A stretch of 64,000 nucleotides of DNA from JANELJ01 sp024511395 (GCA_963681975.1 OY820613.1:2418001-2482000); one strand, 5' to 3'. Positions 27,594 to 36,389 are shown, counted from the stretch's first letter. Translations and numbers: made by a program. The notes: generated by a model from the sequence alone, not told the origin.

Positions 27594-27878
27594 ATGCGTC
27601 TAACTACCAGTGAAGCTAATTCAATAAAAAACTGCATAAATGCTATTGATCAACAGGCAGAGGTTTATTTATTTGGCAGTCGTACAGATGATCAGAAAAA
27701 AGGTGGTGATATTGATTTATTCATTATCAGCGATAAAATTGACTTTAATGAAAAGTTGCTATTAAAAATCTGTATAAAAGAAAAAATTGGCGATCAAAAA
27801 ATTGACCTGGTCACATCTCATGGTAAACACGATCTTTTTGCCAAAGTCGCATTGGAAAATGCAATAAAACTATTATGA
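27594..27878 (+). CDS. mntA: MntA-type nucleotidyltransferase antitoxin
   Basis: This 94-residue minimal nucleotidyltransferase has the active-site pattern GSR at 28-30, followed by DID at 39-41 (YLFGSRTDDQKKGGDIDLFI). In HepT/MntA systems MntA transfers AMP groups to a tyrosine of the HEPN toxin and so silences it. Size, motif and the ATGA overlap with the HEPN gene support this role. The two-gene order (antitoxin first, toxin second) is one of the known arrangements. Confidence 0.85.
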   Translation: MRLTTSEANSIKNCINAIDQQAEVYLFGSRTDDQKKGGDIDLFIISDKIDFNEKLLLKICIKEKIGDQKIDLVTSHGKHDLFAKVALENAIKLL

Positions 27879-28336
27879 CACCTAATACAGATAACAATCA
27901 TCGCTTCAGCTTGCTTGCATATGAACTTAAACTTATGAACAAAGCCGAAGTGAGCCTTAAATTCTCTTATCAGCGTTGCCTGGAACTCGGGAAAAAAACA
28001 CGATATTCACTACAAGAACAGGAGCGTTTTGAGTCACTGACCAGTCGATTTGCCCGTTTAAGTGATATTGTTATACAAAAACTGTTTCGACTCATTGACC
28101 AGATAGAACTCGAAGATGAGGGAACGATACGCGACCGTATCAACCATGCAGAAAAAAAACAACTCATTAGAAGTGCCAGTGATTTTATTATAATCCGTGA
28201 ACTTAGAAACAGCATTGCTCATGAATATCAGGAAGATGCCATAACTAATATTTTTCATAGCGTATTGGATAAAACACCTTTGCTATTTAATTGTGTGACT
28301 CAAATTAATCAATATTGCAAAAAATACCCCATTTAA
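27875..28336 (+). CDS. hepT: HepT-like HEPN ribonuclease toxin
   Basis: This 153-residue, mostly helical protein carries the HEPN ribonuclease motif R-x4-H-x-Y as RNSIAHEY: R111, H116 and Y118. R and H are catalytic in HEPN RNases, and the tyrosine is the residue AMPylated by MntA in the characterised Shewanella system. The start ATG overlaps the mntA stop. It is somewhat longer than classic HepT (about 130 residues), with an extra N-terminal helix. The stop is followed by 1 bp and then the pilR start. The gene is intact, which is consistent with toxin-antitoxin addiction preserving it. Confidence 0.83.
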   Translation: MTPNTDNNHRFSLLAYELKLMNKAEVSLKFSYQRCLELGKKTRYSLQEQERFESLTSRFARLSDIVIQKLFRLIDQIELEDEGTIRDRINHAEKKQLIRSASDFIIIRELRNSIAHEYQEDAITNIFHSVLDKTPLLFNCVTQINQYCKKYPI

Positions 28337-28337
28337 A

Positions 28338-29054
28338 ATGACCCGACACCTGATCTTAATTGTTGATGACGAACCGGATATCTGCGAATTGTTAGAGTTG
28401 ACGCTCAATCGCATGGATATTGATACCCTGTCCGCTGGCGACTTAAAATCAGCTTACAAGATACTCAATGAAAACAATATTTCTATCTGTCTGACCGATA
28501 TACGCCTGCCCGATGGTAATGGGATTAAATTGGTAAAAAAATTCAGCAACAGGCCAGCCATATTCCCGTCGCTATGATTAGCGCCCATGGCAATATGGAT
28601 ACAGCCATAGAAGCCCTGAAAGCAGGGGCTTTTGACTTTGTTTCCAAACCTCTGGAACTGGCTGAACTTAGAAATCTGGTTAATGCCGCCATTAAACTGG
28701 CGGATAAACCTCAAAATTCTCCTCAAAATCTAAGACCGGAAACGACCAGAGAAGCTGAGACAAAAAAAGGACAGTAACTGCTGCTTGGCGAGTCAGAAGC
28801 TATGCAACAAACCCGAAAGCTTATTAAAAAACTGGCTAAAAGCCAGGCTCCAGTTTATATCAGTGGTGAATCCGGAACCGGTAAGGAACTAGCTGCCAGA
28901 CAAATACATCATTTAAGCTCCCGCTCCGATAACCCGTTTGTACCGGTTAATTGTGGTGCCATCCCTGCTGAACTGATGGAAAGTGAGTTTTTTAGACATA
29001 CCAAAGGTAGCTTTACTGGCGCCATTAAAGATAAGGAAGGTCTTTTTCAGGCTG
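28338..29054 (+). pseudogene. pilR: pilR NtrC-type response regulator, frameshifted and truncated
   Basis: The receiver domain starts MTRHLILIVDDEPDICELLE, with the phospho-acceptor Asp in CLTDIRLPDGNG. The frame shifts near 28560 within KKFSNR/QASHIPV and continues as MISAHGNMDTAIEALKAGAFDF. An in-frame TAA is at 28775-28777. The sigma-54 AAA+ domain follows with Walker A GESGTGKE and the GAFTGA-like loop GSFTGA, but ends at GLFQA where the IS21 element begins. The rest of the AAA+ domain and the DNA-binding domain are absent from the far side of the IS. PilR would activate pilA with sigma-54. Confidence 0.87.
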
Positions 29055-29135
29055 TGCATATTCTGCTGATGGTGAACACCCATTCTGTCTCATCGTGAAC
29101 ACCCAACCTTGCCCACACATTGGCGTATAGTCTTT

Positions 29136-29617
29136 TTACCCTAAGTGTTCACCATCCGTCAATGATGAGCGTGTTTTTCGCATCGATTCACCCTTTAATT
29201 TAAGTCTGTGGGCATCGTGCATGAGCCGATCTAAAATAGCATCGGCAATCGTATTGTCTCCAATAGACTGATGCCACTGTTCAGTGGGTAACTGACTGAG
29301 CATAATGGTTGATGCATTTCCATGGCGATCATCCATCAGTTCCATTAAGTCATTGCGTTGCACCGCTTTTAACGGTTCCAGCCCCCAGTCATCAATGTTC
29401 AGCAGCTCTGTTTTGGCCAGAGACTGAAGTGTTTTGAGGTAAGTACCGTCTACTTTGCTCTGGGTGAGCATCATTAACAACCGGTAATATTTAACACTAT
29501 AGCCTTTCATACACGCCGTATGTCCCAGTACACAGGCAATAAAGGTTTTACCACTGCCACAGGGGCCCGTGATAAGAATGTTCTGAGCTTTGTTTGTAAC
29601 CGCTCAATGAACAGCGT
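29136..29617 (-). pseudogene. istB: istB helper ATPase, N-terminus lost
   Basis: The minus-strand frame includes Walker A GPCGSGKTF (about 29555) and continues MKGYSVKYYRLLMMLTQSK to the C-terminus LTDGEHLG at 29136. IstB is the AAA+ helper of IS21 transposition. An in-frame TGA lies at 29604-29606, upstream of Walker A, and the first 80-100 residues are missing because an ISalpha remnant begins at 29624. Confidence 0.82.
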
Positions 29618-29623
29618 TATTTA

Positions 29624-29769
29624 GTTCAACCTGAATAATACCGTTTTAAGCCTGACTTCAAGCCATGTTTAAAGCAGCTGATTGCCCCGGTTTGATAAAA
29701 GACCCCATCAAACCGGAAATAATTTTGAGCCACAAAAGCCGGAGCTTATTGAGGATCTTTCTTAAGTTA
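29624..29769 (-). mobile_element. ISalpha remnant (copy 9), 3' end only
   Basis: These 146 bp match the 3' end of ISalpha, from GTTCAACCTGAATAA to codons for the conserved AGHNLRKILNKL region. It is cut where IS982 copy A begins (ACCTGAG at 29770). TATTTA precedes it (29618-29623), so it was a normal insertion before its 5' part was lost. Confidence 0.88.
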
Positions 29770-30788
29770 ACCTGAGATCTGGATAAGAACCCAGTCATTT
29801 ACCTAAATACAGAGAGTTTTCATATCACTCTCATCTATTCTGATTGTCGGCTTGTCTTTTTTATGACAATAGGCAATCAGAGAACCAATAAGGTTCAACA
29901 TAAAACCACTTACGCTTCTATGACGTGAATGTTCAATCTGTGTAATATTTTTTAGCTGATCATTAACCGTTTCAATTATAAAACGTTTTTTCAGCATAAT
30001 CTTATCCCGCAATGCAATGGCACGTGTTTTCATGTTTCGTCTGACATGGGTAATAAGCCCGACATCCTGTTCAAACAGTTCATCACTTAAAAGACTGGAG
30101 ACATAGCCTTTGTCGCCATAAAGCTTTCCATATAAGTCTTTGGCCATTTCAGGAACCGGTTTTCTGTCATCTACATTACCGGCCGTCAATTTAGTGGCCA
30201 GTATTTCACCTTTATGATTAATGATCAGGTGAACTTTAAACCCATAGAACCACCCCATGGTCGATTTGCCTCGCTGAGCAACACCATCAAAGACTTTATG
30301 CCTGGGTATGCGAATGTTTTGGCATACTTTAATGCTGCTCGCATCAACAAAGGCAATTCCGGTGGGCTTTCCTTTGCAATGAGTAAAGTAAGCGCATAAT
30401 GGCACCAGTACCGATGACATCACTCACAGGAAACGGCTATAGCTCAATAAATTTGGAAACTCTTTCCTAAGATGTTGATGCACATGGCATAAATAATAAC
30501 TCTTAAAATCTTTGTAATGTGACTGATGAAAGTTAATCAGGATAGTCATCAGTTCACCGGGGCTCATTACACCTTGTCGTCTTCTCTTTTTATCACCGGA
30601 TTCCAGCAGTGTTTTTTCCCATTCAGGATAAAAGAACTGGTTGAAATCATCAATATTACAATACAATTCATCTATAGTAGTCACTTGCCTGTTCCTTGTT
30701 CAAATTCATTTGATTTGGTCATTAAATGATCTGATCGAGAAACAGGCATTTAGTTCAATATTTTTTAGTTCTTATCCAGAATTCAGGT
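29770..30788 (-). mobile_element. IS982-family copy A
   Basis: This 1019-bp element has inverted ends ACCTGAGATCTGGATAAGAA and, from the right, ACCTGAATTCTGGATAAGAA. The flanks differ (ISalpha sequence left, IS21 sequence right) and there is no 7-bp duplication, so DNA next to it has been deleted or exchanged. Confidence 0.87.
29803..30684 (-). pseudogene. IS982 transposase copy A with in-frame TGA
   Basis: The two halves are in the same frame, separated by one TGA at 30424-30426: 86 codons ending LLSYSRFL, then 206 codons starting VMSSVLVPL. Together they give about 293 residues, normal for IS982. The DDE residues are in the second half: GIAFVDASSIKVC, LYGDKGYVS and IETVNDQLKN. The same stop occurs at the same codon in copy B (44402-44404), so it predates the copying of the element, or it is tolerated by readthrough. 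Confidence 0.8.
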
Positions 30789-30916
30789 TAATTAAAACGA
30801 TGGATGGGCAGGGCATTCTTCTGGCAATATGCTCTTTGGGTTAAATCAGTGCTCTGCCATGACTTAATCTGCTCGGCCCAAAAGCTTTCCAGGTCGGAAA
30901 TATTATCTAAGTTCAT
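30788..30916 (-). CDS. Short IS21-linked frame cut by IS982 (42 residues)
   Basis: The frame starts at ATG 30916 with GAGGAG upstream and reads MNLDNISDLESFWAEQIKSW, continuing to KNALPIHRFN where the IS982 end supplies the stop. The pattern W-x2-x-I-x2-W...S...L-x2-Q-x2-YC-x6-L resembles the opening of IS66-type accessory proteins, but this is weak. It follows istA in place of istB, so it may be a passenger or a third gene of this IS21. It is truncated and probably inactive. Confidence 0.5.
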   Translation of the reverse strand: MNLDNISDLESFWAEQIKSWQSTDLTQRAYCQKNALPIHRFN

Positions 30917-30922
30917 CTCTGC

Positions 30923-30956
30923 TCCTCATAATAAAGTGGTGACTTTATTATGAGGA
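30923..30956 (-). promoter_or_regulatory. Perfect hairpin covering the istA stop and next gene's RBS
   Basis: Perfect 15-bp arms (30923-30937 and 30942-30956) leave a 4-base loop. On the minus strand the 5' arm holds the istA TAA stop and the 3' arm holds the GAGGA of the next ribosome-binding site. Ribosomes ending istA would open it, so it could couple translation of the two genes (inference). Confidence 0.6.
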
Positions 30957-32201
30957 GAAAGAATTTAACTCGGAATGACGTTGGTTCGTTAAGCGCTTAC
31001 CTTTGTTTAACCAGTCACATTGCAGAAGTGAAGCCATGACAGATTGTGGTAAACCTCTGGGATGCAGATAATCAATAGCTTGGGCATATGCGGCCAGTTT
31101 AAAGCGGGCGGCTTTAATCAGCCGCTTTTGCTTTCTCTGCTCCCTTTCCTGGGCTTCGCTGTCGATATGGTAATCCACATTGACTTTGACGGTTTTGATT
31201 TCAGTAAACTCAAACGCCTGTTTGGGCTGTGGCAGCAGTGCCGGTTTATCCAGTGAGTCAAACCACTGTTGCCGGGTGCCTTTAAGCTGCTTAAAGGGGT
31301 TGTTGTTAACCTCTTCAAGCTGGCCGTGGATATGCTCATTGAGCTCTGTCAGTGAGAAGAAGGTATGATGACGTAAACGGGCCAAGCTCCAACGTTCTAT
31401 AATCTGCACACCCACTTCAGCTTTGGCTTTATCCTGAGGTTTTCGGGGTCTGGCAGGAACGATGGCTGTGCCATAATGAGCGGCCATCTGCTGGTAAGAC
31501 ATATTAATATCCGGATCGTACCGACAGGCCCGGGTGGTACTGCTTTTGAGATTATCAGGAATTAATAGTACGGGAACCACTTTTATAAATTCAAAGGTTC
31601 TTACATGAATGCCGATCCAGTCCGGCAGGCGTTGGCTCCAGGTGGCTTCTGCATAGGTGTAATTGGAAGCGCCTAATACGGCAACAAAAATCCGGGCAAA
31701 CTGAATTTCACCAGTGTCCTGCTGAACAACCGGTACGGTTTGCACGGCATAATCAACAAAGAGTTTTTCCCCGGTCTTATGATGCTGACGCATGGAGCGT
31801 TTCTGTTTCTTTTGCCATTGCTGGTACAGCATGCAGTACTGTGGATAGCTGTAACAGCGATTTGGGTATTGTTGTGTGTATTCTTCCCAAAGCAGGAGTT
31901 TGGTCATTCCTTTGCGTTTAAGTTCCCGATAGACCTCCGACCAGTCAGGGAGCTGAAATGCGCTGGAAACCCGGGTATCGGCCTGGGGGTAAAACCGGCT
32001 GGCCAGTTGTTGATCGTCCAGTTCTTCAATGGCAGGCCAGTCCAGATCAAGAGTTTCTGCTTTACTGCAGATTTTTTGTACTGCAACCAGGCTTAATCTC
32101 AGGCTGGTTTTGATCTGTCTCAGGCTGAGTTTAGCTTGCAGTCTGAGCCTTAATATTGTTCGTAATTGTCTCATTGATAGTCTCTTTGTTGGCATAACCA
32201 T
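30948..32201 (-). CDS. istA: IS21-family transposase IstA
   Basis: This 417-residue protein has an N-terminal helix-turn-helix (KRLSMRQLRTILRLRLQAKLS is split over the first helices) and a second HTH-like segment. An integrase DDE core follows, with D in LFVDYAVQTV, D in VLLIPDNLKSS, and E in KDKAKAEVGVQIIERW-like KAKAEVGVQIIERW. The C-terminal basic part is typical. The frame is intact. Without a functional IstB the element is unlikely to move on its own. Confidence 0.88.
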   Translation of the reverse strand: MVMPTKRLSMRQLRTILRLRLQAKLSLRQIKTSLRLSLVAVQKICSKAETLDLDWPAIEELDDQQLASRFYPQADTRVSSAFQLPDWSEVYRELKRKGMTKLLLWEEYTQQYPNRCYSYPQYCMLYQQWQKKQKRSMRQHHKTGEKLFVDYAVQTVPVVQQDTGEIQFARIFVAVLGASNYTYAEATWSQRLPDWIGIHVRTFEFIKVVPVLLIPDNLKSSTTRACRYDPDINMSYQQMAAHYGTAIVPARPRKPQDKAKAEVGVQIIERWSLARLRHHTFFSLTELNEHIHGQLEEVNNNPFKQLKGTRQQWFDSLDKPALLPQPKQAFEFTEIKTVKVNVDYHIDSEAQEREQRKQKRLIKAARFKLAAYAQAIDYLHPRGLPQSVMASLLQCDWLNKGKRLTNQRHSELNSFSS

Positions 32202-32350
32202 TCCCTAATAAAAAATCAGGAAGGTTAGCAGTTATTGAATATCAATGTGTGGGAAAGGATTCTGAACCATCGTGAACACTGATTCTGGAAAAACAGTAAA
32301 AGTGTTCACGATAAATCAGAATCAGTGTTCATGATCGGCCAGAATATGCA

Positions 32351-32518
32351 GTACCCATTGACAATAATATTGCCATACAGTCCGTTCGTCTGCTAGGGAA
32401 CTTTCACCCTGATCCGGCTGACCGAATAATTACGGCTCTAGCAAGACATTTATCTGCAAACCTGATAAGCAGTGATAAAAAGATTAGAGCTTATAAATAC
32501 GTTAAAACTATCTGGTAA
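32351..32518 (+). pseudogene. PIN-domain (VapC-like) toxin, C-terminal remnant
   Basis: The 55 codons up to TAA at 32516-32518 start exactly at the IS21 right end. The sequence NFHPDPADRIITALARHL and then LISSDKKIRAY is the C-terminal half of a PIN ribonuclease: DPADR carries a metal-binding Asp, and SSDKKI a second. The N-terminal half and any vapB antitoxin are absent, removed in the IS21-associated rearrangement. Confidence 0.75.
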
Positions 32519-32580
32519 ATTTATGCTTTCCCACGCTCCCAAGAAACTGCGCTGTTAAAAAAAGAATAAACGGATGGACA

Positions 32581-33024
32581 CTATTTAATTTCAAGCACTT
32601 CCACGGAAAATATTACTTCATGACCGGCTAAAGGATGATTAAAGTCAACCAAGACTTTATCATCGGTAATTTCCAGTACAACACCCGGAAGCTGATCACC
32701 GGCCGGAGTGGAAAATTCTATTAACTGACCTTCTTCCAGCTCCATATCCGGATCAAAATCCGCCTTATTCATCCAGTGCTGATTATCCTCGCTGGGGAAA
32801 CCAAAGGTCTCTCTAGGCTCCAGACTAACCTGTTGTTTATCGTCAGGACTTAAACCGATTAATACTTCTTCAAAAGCCAGGATCATAGTACCGTCCCCCA
32901 ACGTAAAGGTCATGGGCTCACCGTCCTGGCTACCATCCACAGGGGTGCCGTCGGCCAGAGTCAGGCTGAAATGGAGGGTTACTGTTGAGTCGGGGTTTAC
33001 CTGGGGAGAAGGTGTGTTGTTCAT
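32581..33024 (-). CDS. fkpB: FKBP-type peptidyl-prolyl isomerase (SlpA/FkpB)
   Basis: The start is taken at ATG 33024 (MNNTPSPQVNPDSTVTLHFS), with AGGAC upstream; the frame upstream of this is part of the lspA-fkpB junction. The protein has 147 residues. It shows the SlyD/SlpA pattern: DGTPVDGSQDGEPMTFTLGDG, the inserted chaperone flap (about 70-120, including ETFGFPSEDNQHWMNK) and FNHPLAGHEVIFSVEV. It helps proline-limited folding in the cytosol. It is last in ribF-ileS-lspA-fkpB; the usual next gene ispH is not here, and the IS21 rearrangement begins about 60 bp further on. Confidence 0.92.
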   Translation of the reverse strand: MNNTPSPQVNPDSTVTLHFSLTLADGTPVDGSQDGEPMTFTLGDGTMILAFEEVLIGLSPDDKQQVSLEPRETFGFPSEDNQHWMNKADFDPDMELEEGQLIEFSTPAGDQLPGVVLEITDDKVLVDFNHPLAGHEVIFSVEVLEIK

Positions 33025-33043
33025 AGTTCTGAGTCCTAGTAAT

Positions 33044-33556
33044 TCAGCGCTGAACGCTATTATCCCTAAACGCATCAATCACCATCATAACCGCCCCAAT
33101 ACTAATAGCAGTATCAGCAATATTAAACGCCGGCCAGTGGATGGTTTTCGTGTCGCTCTGATAGTAAAAATCTAGAAAATCCACTACATAGCCTAAGGTC
33201 AGGCGATCCCACAGGTTGCCGAGGGCACCACCGAGGATCAGGGATAGGGCAATAGCCAGCCAGCGTTCGTGGGGCTGCAGTTTTTTCAGCCAGAAAAAAA
33301 TAATGGTACTGACCACTATAGCCACCAGAGCGAAAAACCAGCGCTGCCAGCCTGATTCATTAGCCAGAAAACTAAAAGCAGCGCCATTGTTGTGGGCCAG
33401 GTTCAGATTAAACCAGCCGGGGATCACCGGCTGGATTTCATATAACTGGAAATAAGTACTGACGACGGCTTTACTGCCCAGGTCTAGGGCAAGCACCAGA
33501 GCCGTCAGCCAGAGCCACTTCAGCCCGGTTCCCTGGGTATTTCCCAGATCATGCAT
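33044..33556 (-). CDS. lspA: Lipoprotein signal peptidase II
   Basis: The start is taken at ATG 33556 (MHDLGNTQGTGLKWLWL), overlapping the end of ileS by 8 bp. The protein has 170 residues with four membrane helices (about 13-30, 70-90, 97-114 and 140-160). The catalytic aspartates are D126 in GYVVDFLDF and D148 in FNIADTAIS; other signatures are NNGAAFSFL and GGALGNLWDRL. It cleaves prolipoproteins such as BamD ahead of the lipidated cysteine. The stop lies within GCGTTCAGCGCTGAA, a motif related to the heptamer repeat. Confidence 0.95.
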   Translation of the reverse strand: MHDLGNTQGTGLKWLWLTALVLALDLGSKAVVSTYFQLYEIQPVIPGWFNLNLAHNNGAAFSFLANESGWQRWFFALVAIVVSTIIFFWLKKLQPHERWLAIALSLILGGALGNLWDRLTLGYVVDFLDFYYQSDTKTIHWPAFNIADTAISIGAVMMVIDAFRDNSVQR

Positions 33557-36365
33557 AATGTCTGACTTCACCCTCTCCGGCCACATTTTCTACACAGCGA
33601 CCGCACAGTTCAGGATGCTCAGCATTTGTACCCACATCTTCACGGTGATGCCAACAGCGGACACATTTAGGGTGTTCCGAGGCTTTTACCAGCAGTGCCA
33701 GGCCGCTGACATCTTCTGCATCTATAGCATCAGACGGCTTATCGGCCAGTTTATGCAGTCGGGCATAGGAAGTGATCAGGACAAAATGCAGTTCATCTTG
33801 CAGTTTTTCCAGGGTTGCCAGCAGTTCATCATCACAATACAGATCCACTTTGGCATCCAGAGAAGAACCAATGGTTTTATCCACCCGCAGTTTTTCCATT
33901 TCCTTACTGCAGGCTACCCGTACGGCCATTACTTTTTGCCAGAAGGCATCGTCCATTTCATCCTGAATTTCAGGCAGGAAGGCATACCAGCTTTCAAAAA
34001 ATACCGATTCATCCCGTTCACCGGGGATAAAGCCCCAGAGCTCTTCTGCGGTAAAGCTGAGGATGGGCGCAATCCAGCGGGTCATGGCTTCTGTGATATG
34101 GTACAGCGCCGTCTGTGCGGAACGCCGGGCAATACTGTCTGGCTGGGAGGTGTACTGACGGTCTTTAATCACATCCAAGTAAAAAGCCCCCAGATCCATG
34201 GCGCAGAAGTTATGCACTTTCTGGTACACCTGGTGGAAATCATACTGCTCATAAGCACCAATAATTTCCTGCTGCAAAAATTCAGCCTTGACCACAATCC
34301 AGCGATCCAGTGGCAGCATTTGCTCAACATTCAGGCAGCTTTGCGCCGGATCAAAGCCGTCCATATTAGCCAGCATAAAACGGGCGGTATTACGGATACG
34401 GCGATAAGCATCAGCGGTACGTTTTAAAATCTCGTCCGAAACACTGACTTCCCCGGTATAGTCGGTGGAAGATACCCATAAGCGCAGAATATCCGCACCC
34501 AGGGTTTTCATGATTTTCTGCGGTACTACCACATTGCCTTTGGATTTGGACATTTTCTTGCCCTGTGCATCCACTACAAAGCCATGGGTCAGCACTTCCT
34601 TATAAGGCGCTACATCATTGACCGCTACGGAACTGAGTAAGGACGACTGGAACCAGCCGCGATGCTGATCCGAACCTTCCAGATACAGATCTGCCGGGAA
34701 CTGCAGTTCTTCCCGCTGTTTAATCACACAGGCATGGGTAACACCGGAGTCAAACCAGACATCCAGAGTATCGCTTACTTTGGTGTAGTTCTGTGCATCA
34801 TCACCCAGTAATTCTGCGGGTTCCAGTTCAAACCAAGCATCAATGCCTTCCCGTTCGACTTTTTGCGCCACTTTTTCAATTAGTGCCTGGGTGTCCGGAT
34901 GCAGTTTCTGAGTTTCATTATGCACAAACAGGGCAATGGGTACGCCCCAAGTACGCTGCCGGGAAATACACCAGTCGGGCCGGTTTTCCAGCATACCCTC
35001 TATACGTGCCTGTCCCCACTCGGGCAGCCAGGTAGTGTGTTTGACCGCATCCAGAGCCAGCTTGCGCAGACCGTTTTGATCCATGCTGATAAACCACTGC
35101 GGAGTGGCCCGGAAAATAATGGGGGTCTTATGACGCCAGCAGTGAGGATAGCTGTGAAACAGATCTTCCTGATGCAGTAACGCACCTTTTTCTTTAAGCA
35201 CGTCCAGTACCAGAGGGTTTGCCTTGAATACATGCTGGCCTTCAAATAACGGCGTACCGCTGACAAAACAGCCATTAGGCCCCACCGGATTATCCACTTC
35301 CAGGTTATACTTCATACCTACGACATAGTCTTCCTGACCATGCCCCGGAGCGGTATGCACCGCTCCGGTACCGGAATCAGCCGTTACATGATCACCCAGA
35401 ATCACAGGCACCTGGCAGTCATAGAAAGGATGCTGCAATAACTGCTTTTCCAGCTGATAACCCTTACAGCGCCCTACCACTTCTGACTGTTCTACCCCGT
35501 ATCGCTGCAGTGCGGATTGATACAGATCTTCGGCCAGAATAAGCAGTTCTGAACCGGTATCCACCAGTACATAATCAAAATCCGGATGCAGGGCGACAGC
35601 CTGATTGGCTGGTAAAGTCCAGGGGGTAGTGGTCCAGATCACGGCATTAAGCGGTTTATCTGAATCATCACTGGCATTAAAGACAGCCAGAACCGCTAGT
35701 TTGTCCACAACCGTAAAGCGCACATCAATGGCCGGAGAGGTTTTATCTTCATATTCCACTTCGGCTTCGGCCAGGGCAGACCCGCAGTCCGTACACCAGT
35801 GTACCGGCTTGGAGCCTTTATGCAGATGGCCCTTGTCAATAATTTTACCCAGTGTGCGGATAATATTGGCTTCAAAGTCATAGTTCATGGTGAGATAAGG
35901 ATTATCCCAGTCGCCCATAACACCCAGACGTTTAAAATCGGCTTTCTGTCCGGCTACCTGTTTGGCAGCATATTCGCGACAACCGTTACGGAAAGTTTTT
36001 TCATCCACCTTGACACCGGCCTTGCCCAGTTTTTTCTCAACATTCAGTTCAATCGGCAGACCATGGCAGTCCCAGCCGGGGATATAGGGCGCATCATAAC
36101 CGCCCAGGGTCTGGGATTTGATAATAATATCTTTAAGGATCTTGTTTACCGCATGGCCGATATGAATATCGCCATTGGCATAAGGAGGGCCGTCATGCAG
36201 AATAAATTTAGGCCGGCCAGCGGCTTTAACACGCAGTTTCTGGTAAATACCGATGTCTTCCCATTGCTTAAGCATATTGGGCTCACGCTGAGCCAGGTTA
36301 GCCTTCATGGCAAATTTGGTTTTGGGTAAATTCAAAGTATCTTTATAGATATTTTGCTTGCTCAC
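33549..36365 (-). CDS. ileS: Isoleucyl-tRNA synthetase
   Basis: This 938-residue class I synthetase has the HIGH motif in PPYANGDIHIGHAVNK (about residues 57-72), the editing CP1 domain (about 200-410, with PANQAVALHPDFDY), KMSKS in QGKKMSKSKGN (about 603-607), the anticodon-binding region and a C-terminal zinc finger CVRCWHH...CGRCVENV. It is the eubacterial type, full-length. Gene order with ribF upstream and lspA downstream is the conserved one, with overlapping or closely spaced junctions. Confidence 0.97.
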   Translation of the reverse strand: MSKQNIYKDTLNLPKTKFAMKANLAQREPNMLKQWEDIGIYQKLRVKAAGRPKFILHDGPPYANGDIHIGHAVNKILKDIIIKSQTLGGYDAPYIPGWDCHGLPIELNVEKKLGKAGVKVDEKTFRNGCREYAAKQVAGQKADFKRLGVMGDWDNPYLTMNYDFEANIIRTLGKIIDKGHLHKGSKPVHWCTDCGSALAEAEVEYEDKTSPAIDVRFTVVDKLAVLAVFNASDDSDKPLNAVIWTTTPWTLPANQAVALHPDFDYVLVDTGSELLILAEDLYQSALQRYGVEQSEVVGRCKGYQLEKQLLQHPFYDCQVPVILGDHVTADSGTGAVHTAPGHGQEDYVVGMKYNLEVDNPVGPNGCFVSGTPLFEGQHVFKANPLVLDVLKEKGALLHQEDLFHSYPHCWRHKTPIIFRATPQWFISMDQNGLRKLALDAVKHTTWLPEWGQARIEGMLENRPDWCISRQRTWGVPIALFVHNETQKLHPDTQALIEKVAQKVEREGIDAWFELEPAELLGDDAQNYTKVSDTLDVWFDSGVTHACVIKQREELQFPADLYLEGSDQHRGWFQSSLLSSVAVNDVAPYKEVLTHGFVVDAQGKKMSKSKGNVVVPQKIMKTLGADILRLWVSSTDYTGEVSVSDEILKRTADAYRRIRNTARFMLANMDGFDPAQSCLNVEQMLPLDRWIVVKAEFLQQEIIGAYEQYDFHQVYQKVHNFCAMDLGAFYLDVIKDRQYTSQPDSIARRSAQTALYHITEAMTRWIAPILSFTAEELWGFIPGERDESVFFESWYAFLPEIQDEMDDAFWQKVMAVRVACSKEMEKLRVDKTIGSSLDAKVDLYCDDELLATLEKLQDELHFVLITSYARLHKLADKPSDAIDAEDVSGLALLVKASEHPKCVRCWHHREDVGTNAEHPELCGRCVENVAGEGEVRHYA

Positions 36366-36389
36366 AATTGTCTCGCTTTTATTTCGGGA

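Larger units (their letters stand above)
29055..32350 (-). mobile_element. IS21-family element, internally invaded and deleted
   Basis: The ends are inverted repeats starting TGCATATTCTG (29055 and, inverted, 32350), followed by the multiple inner repeats with TGAACAC and ATCGTGAACAC typical of IS21. istA is intact, istB is truncated, and an ISalpha remnant plus IS982 copy A occupy the gap between them. The left flank is pilR and the right flank is a PIN-domain gene, without a shared target duplication. This means a deletion or rearrangement took place beside the element. Confidence 0.8.
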
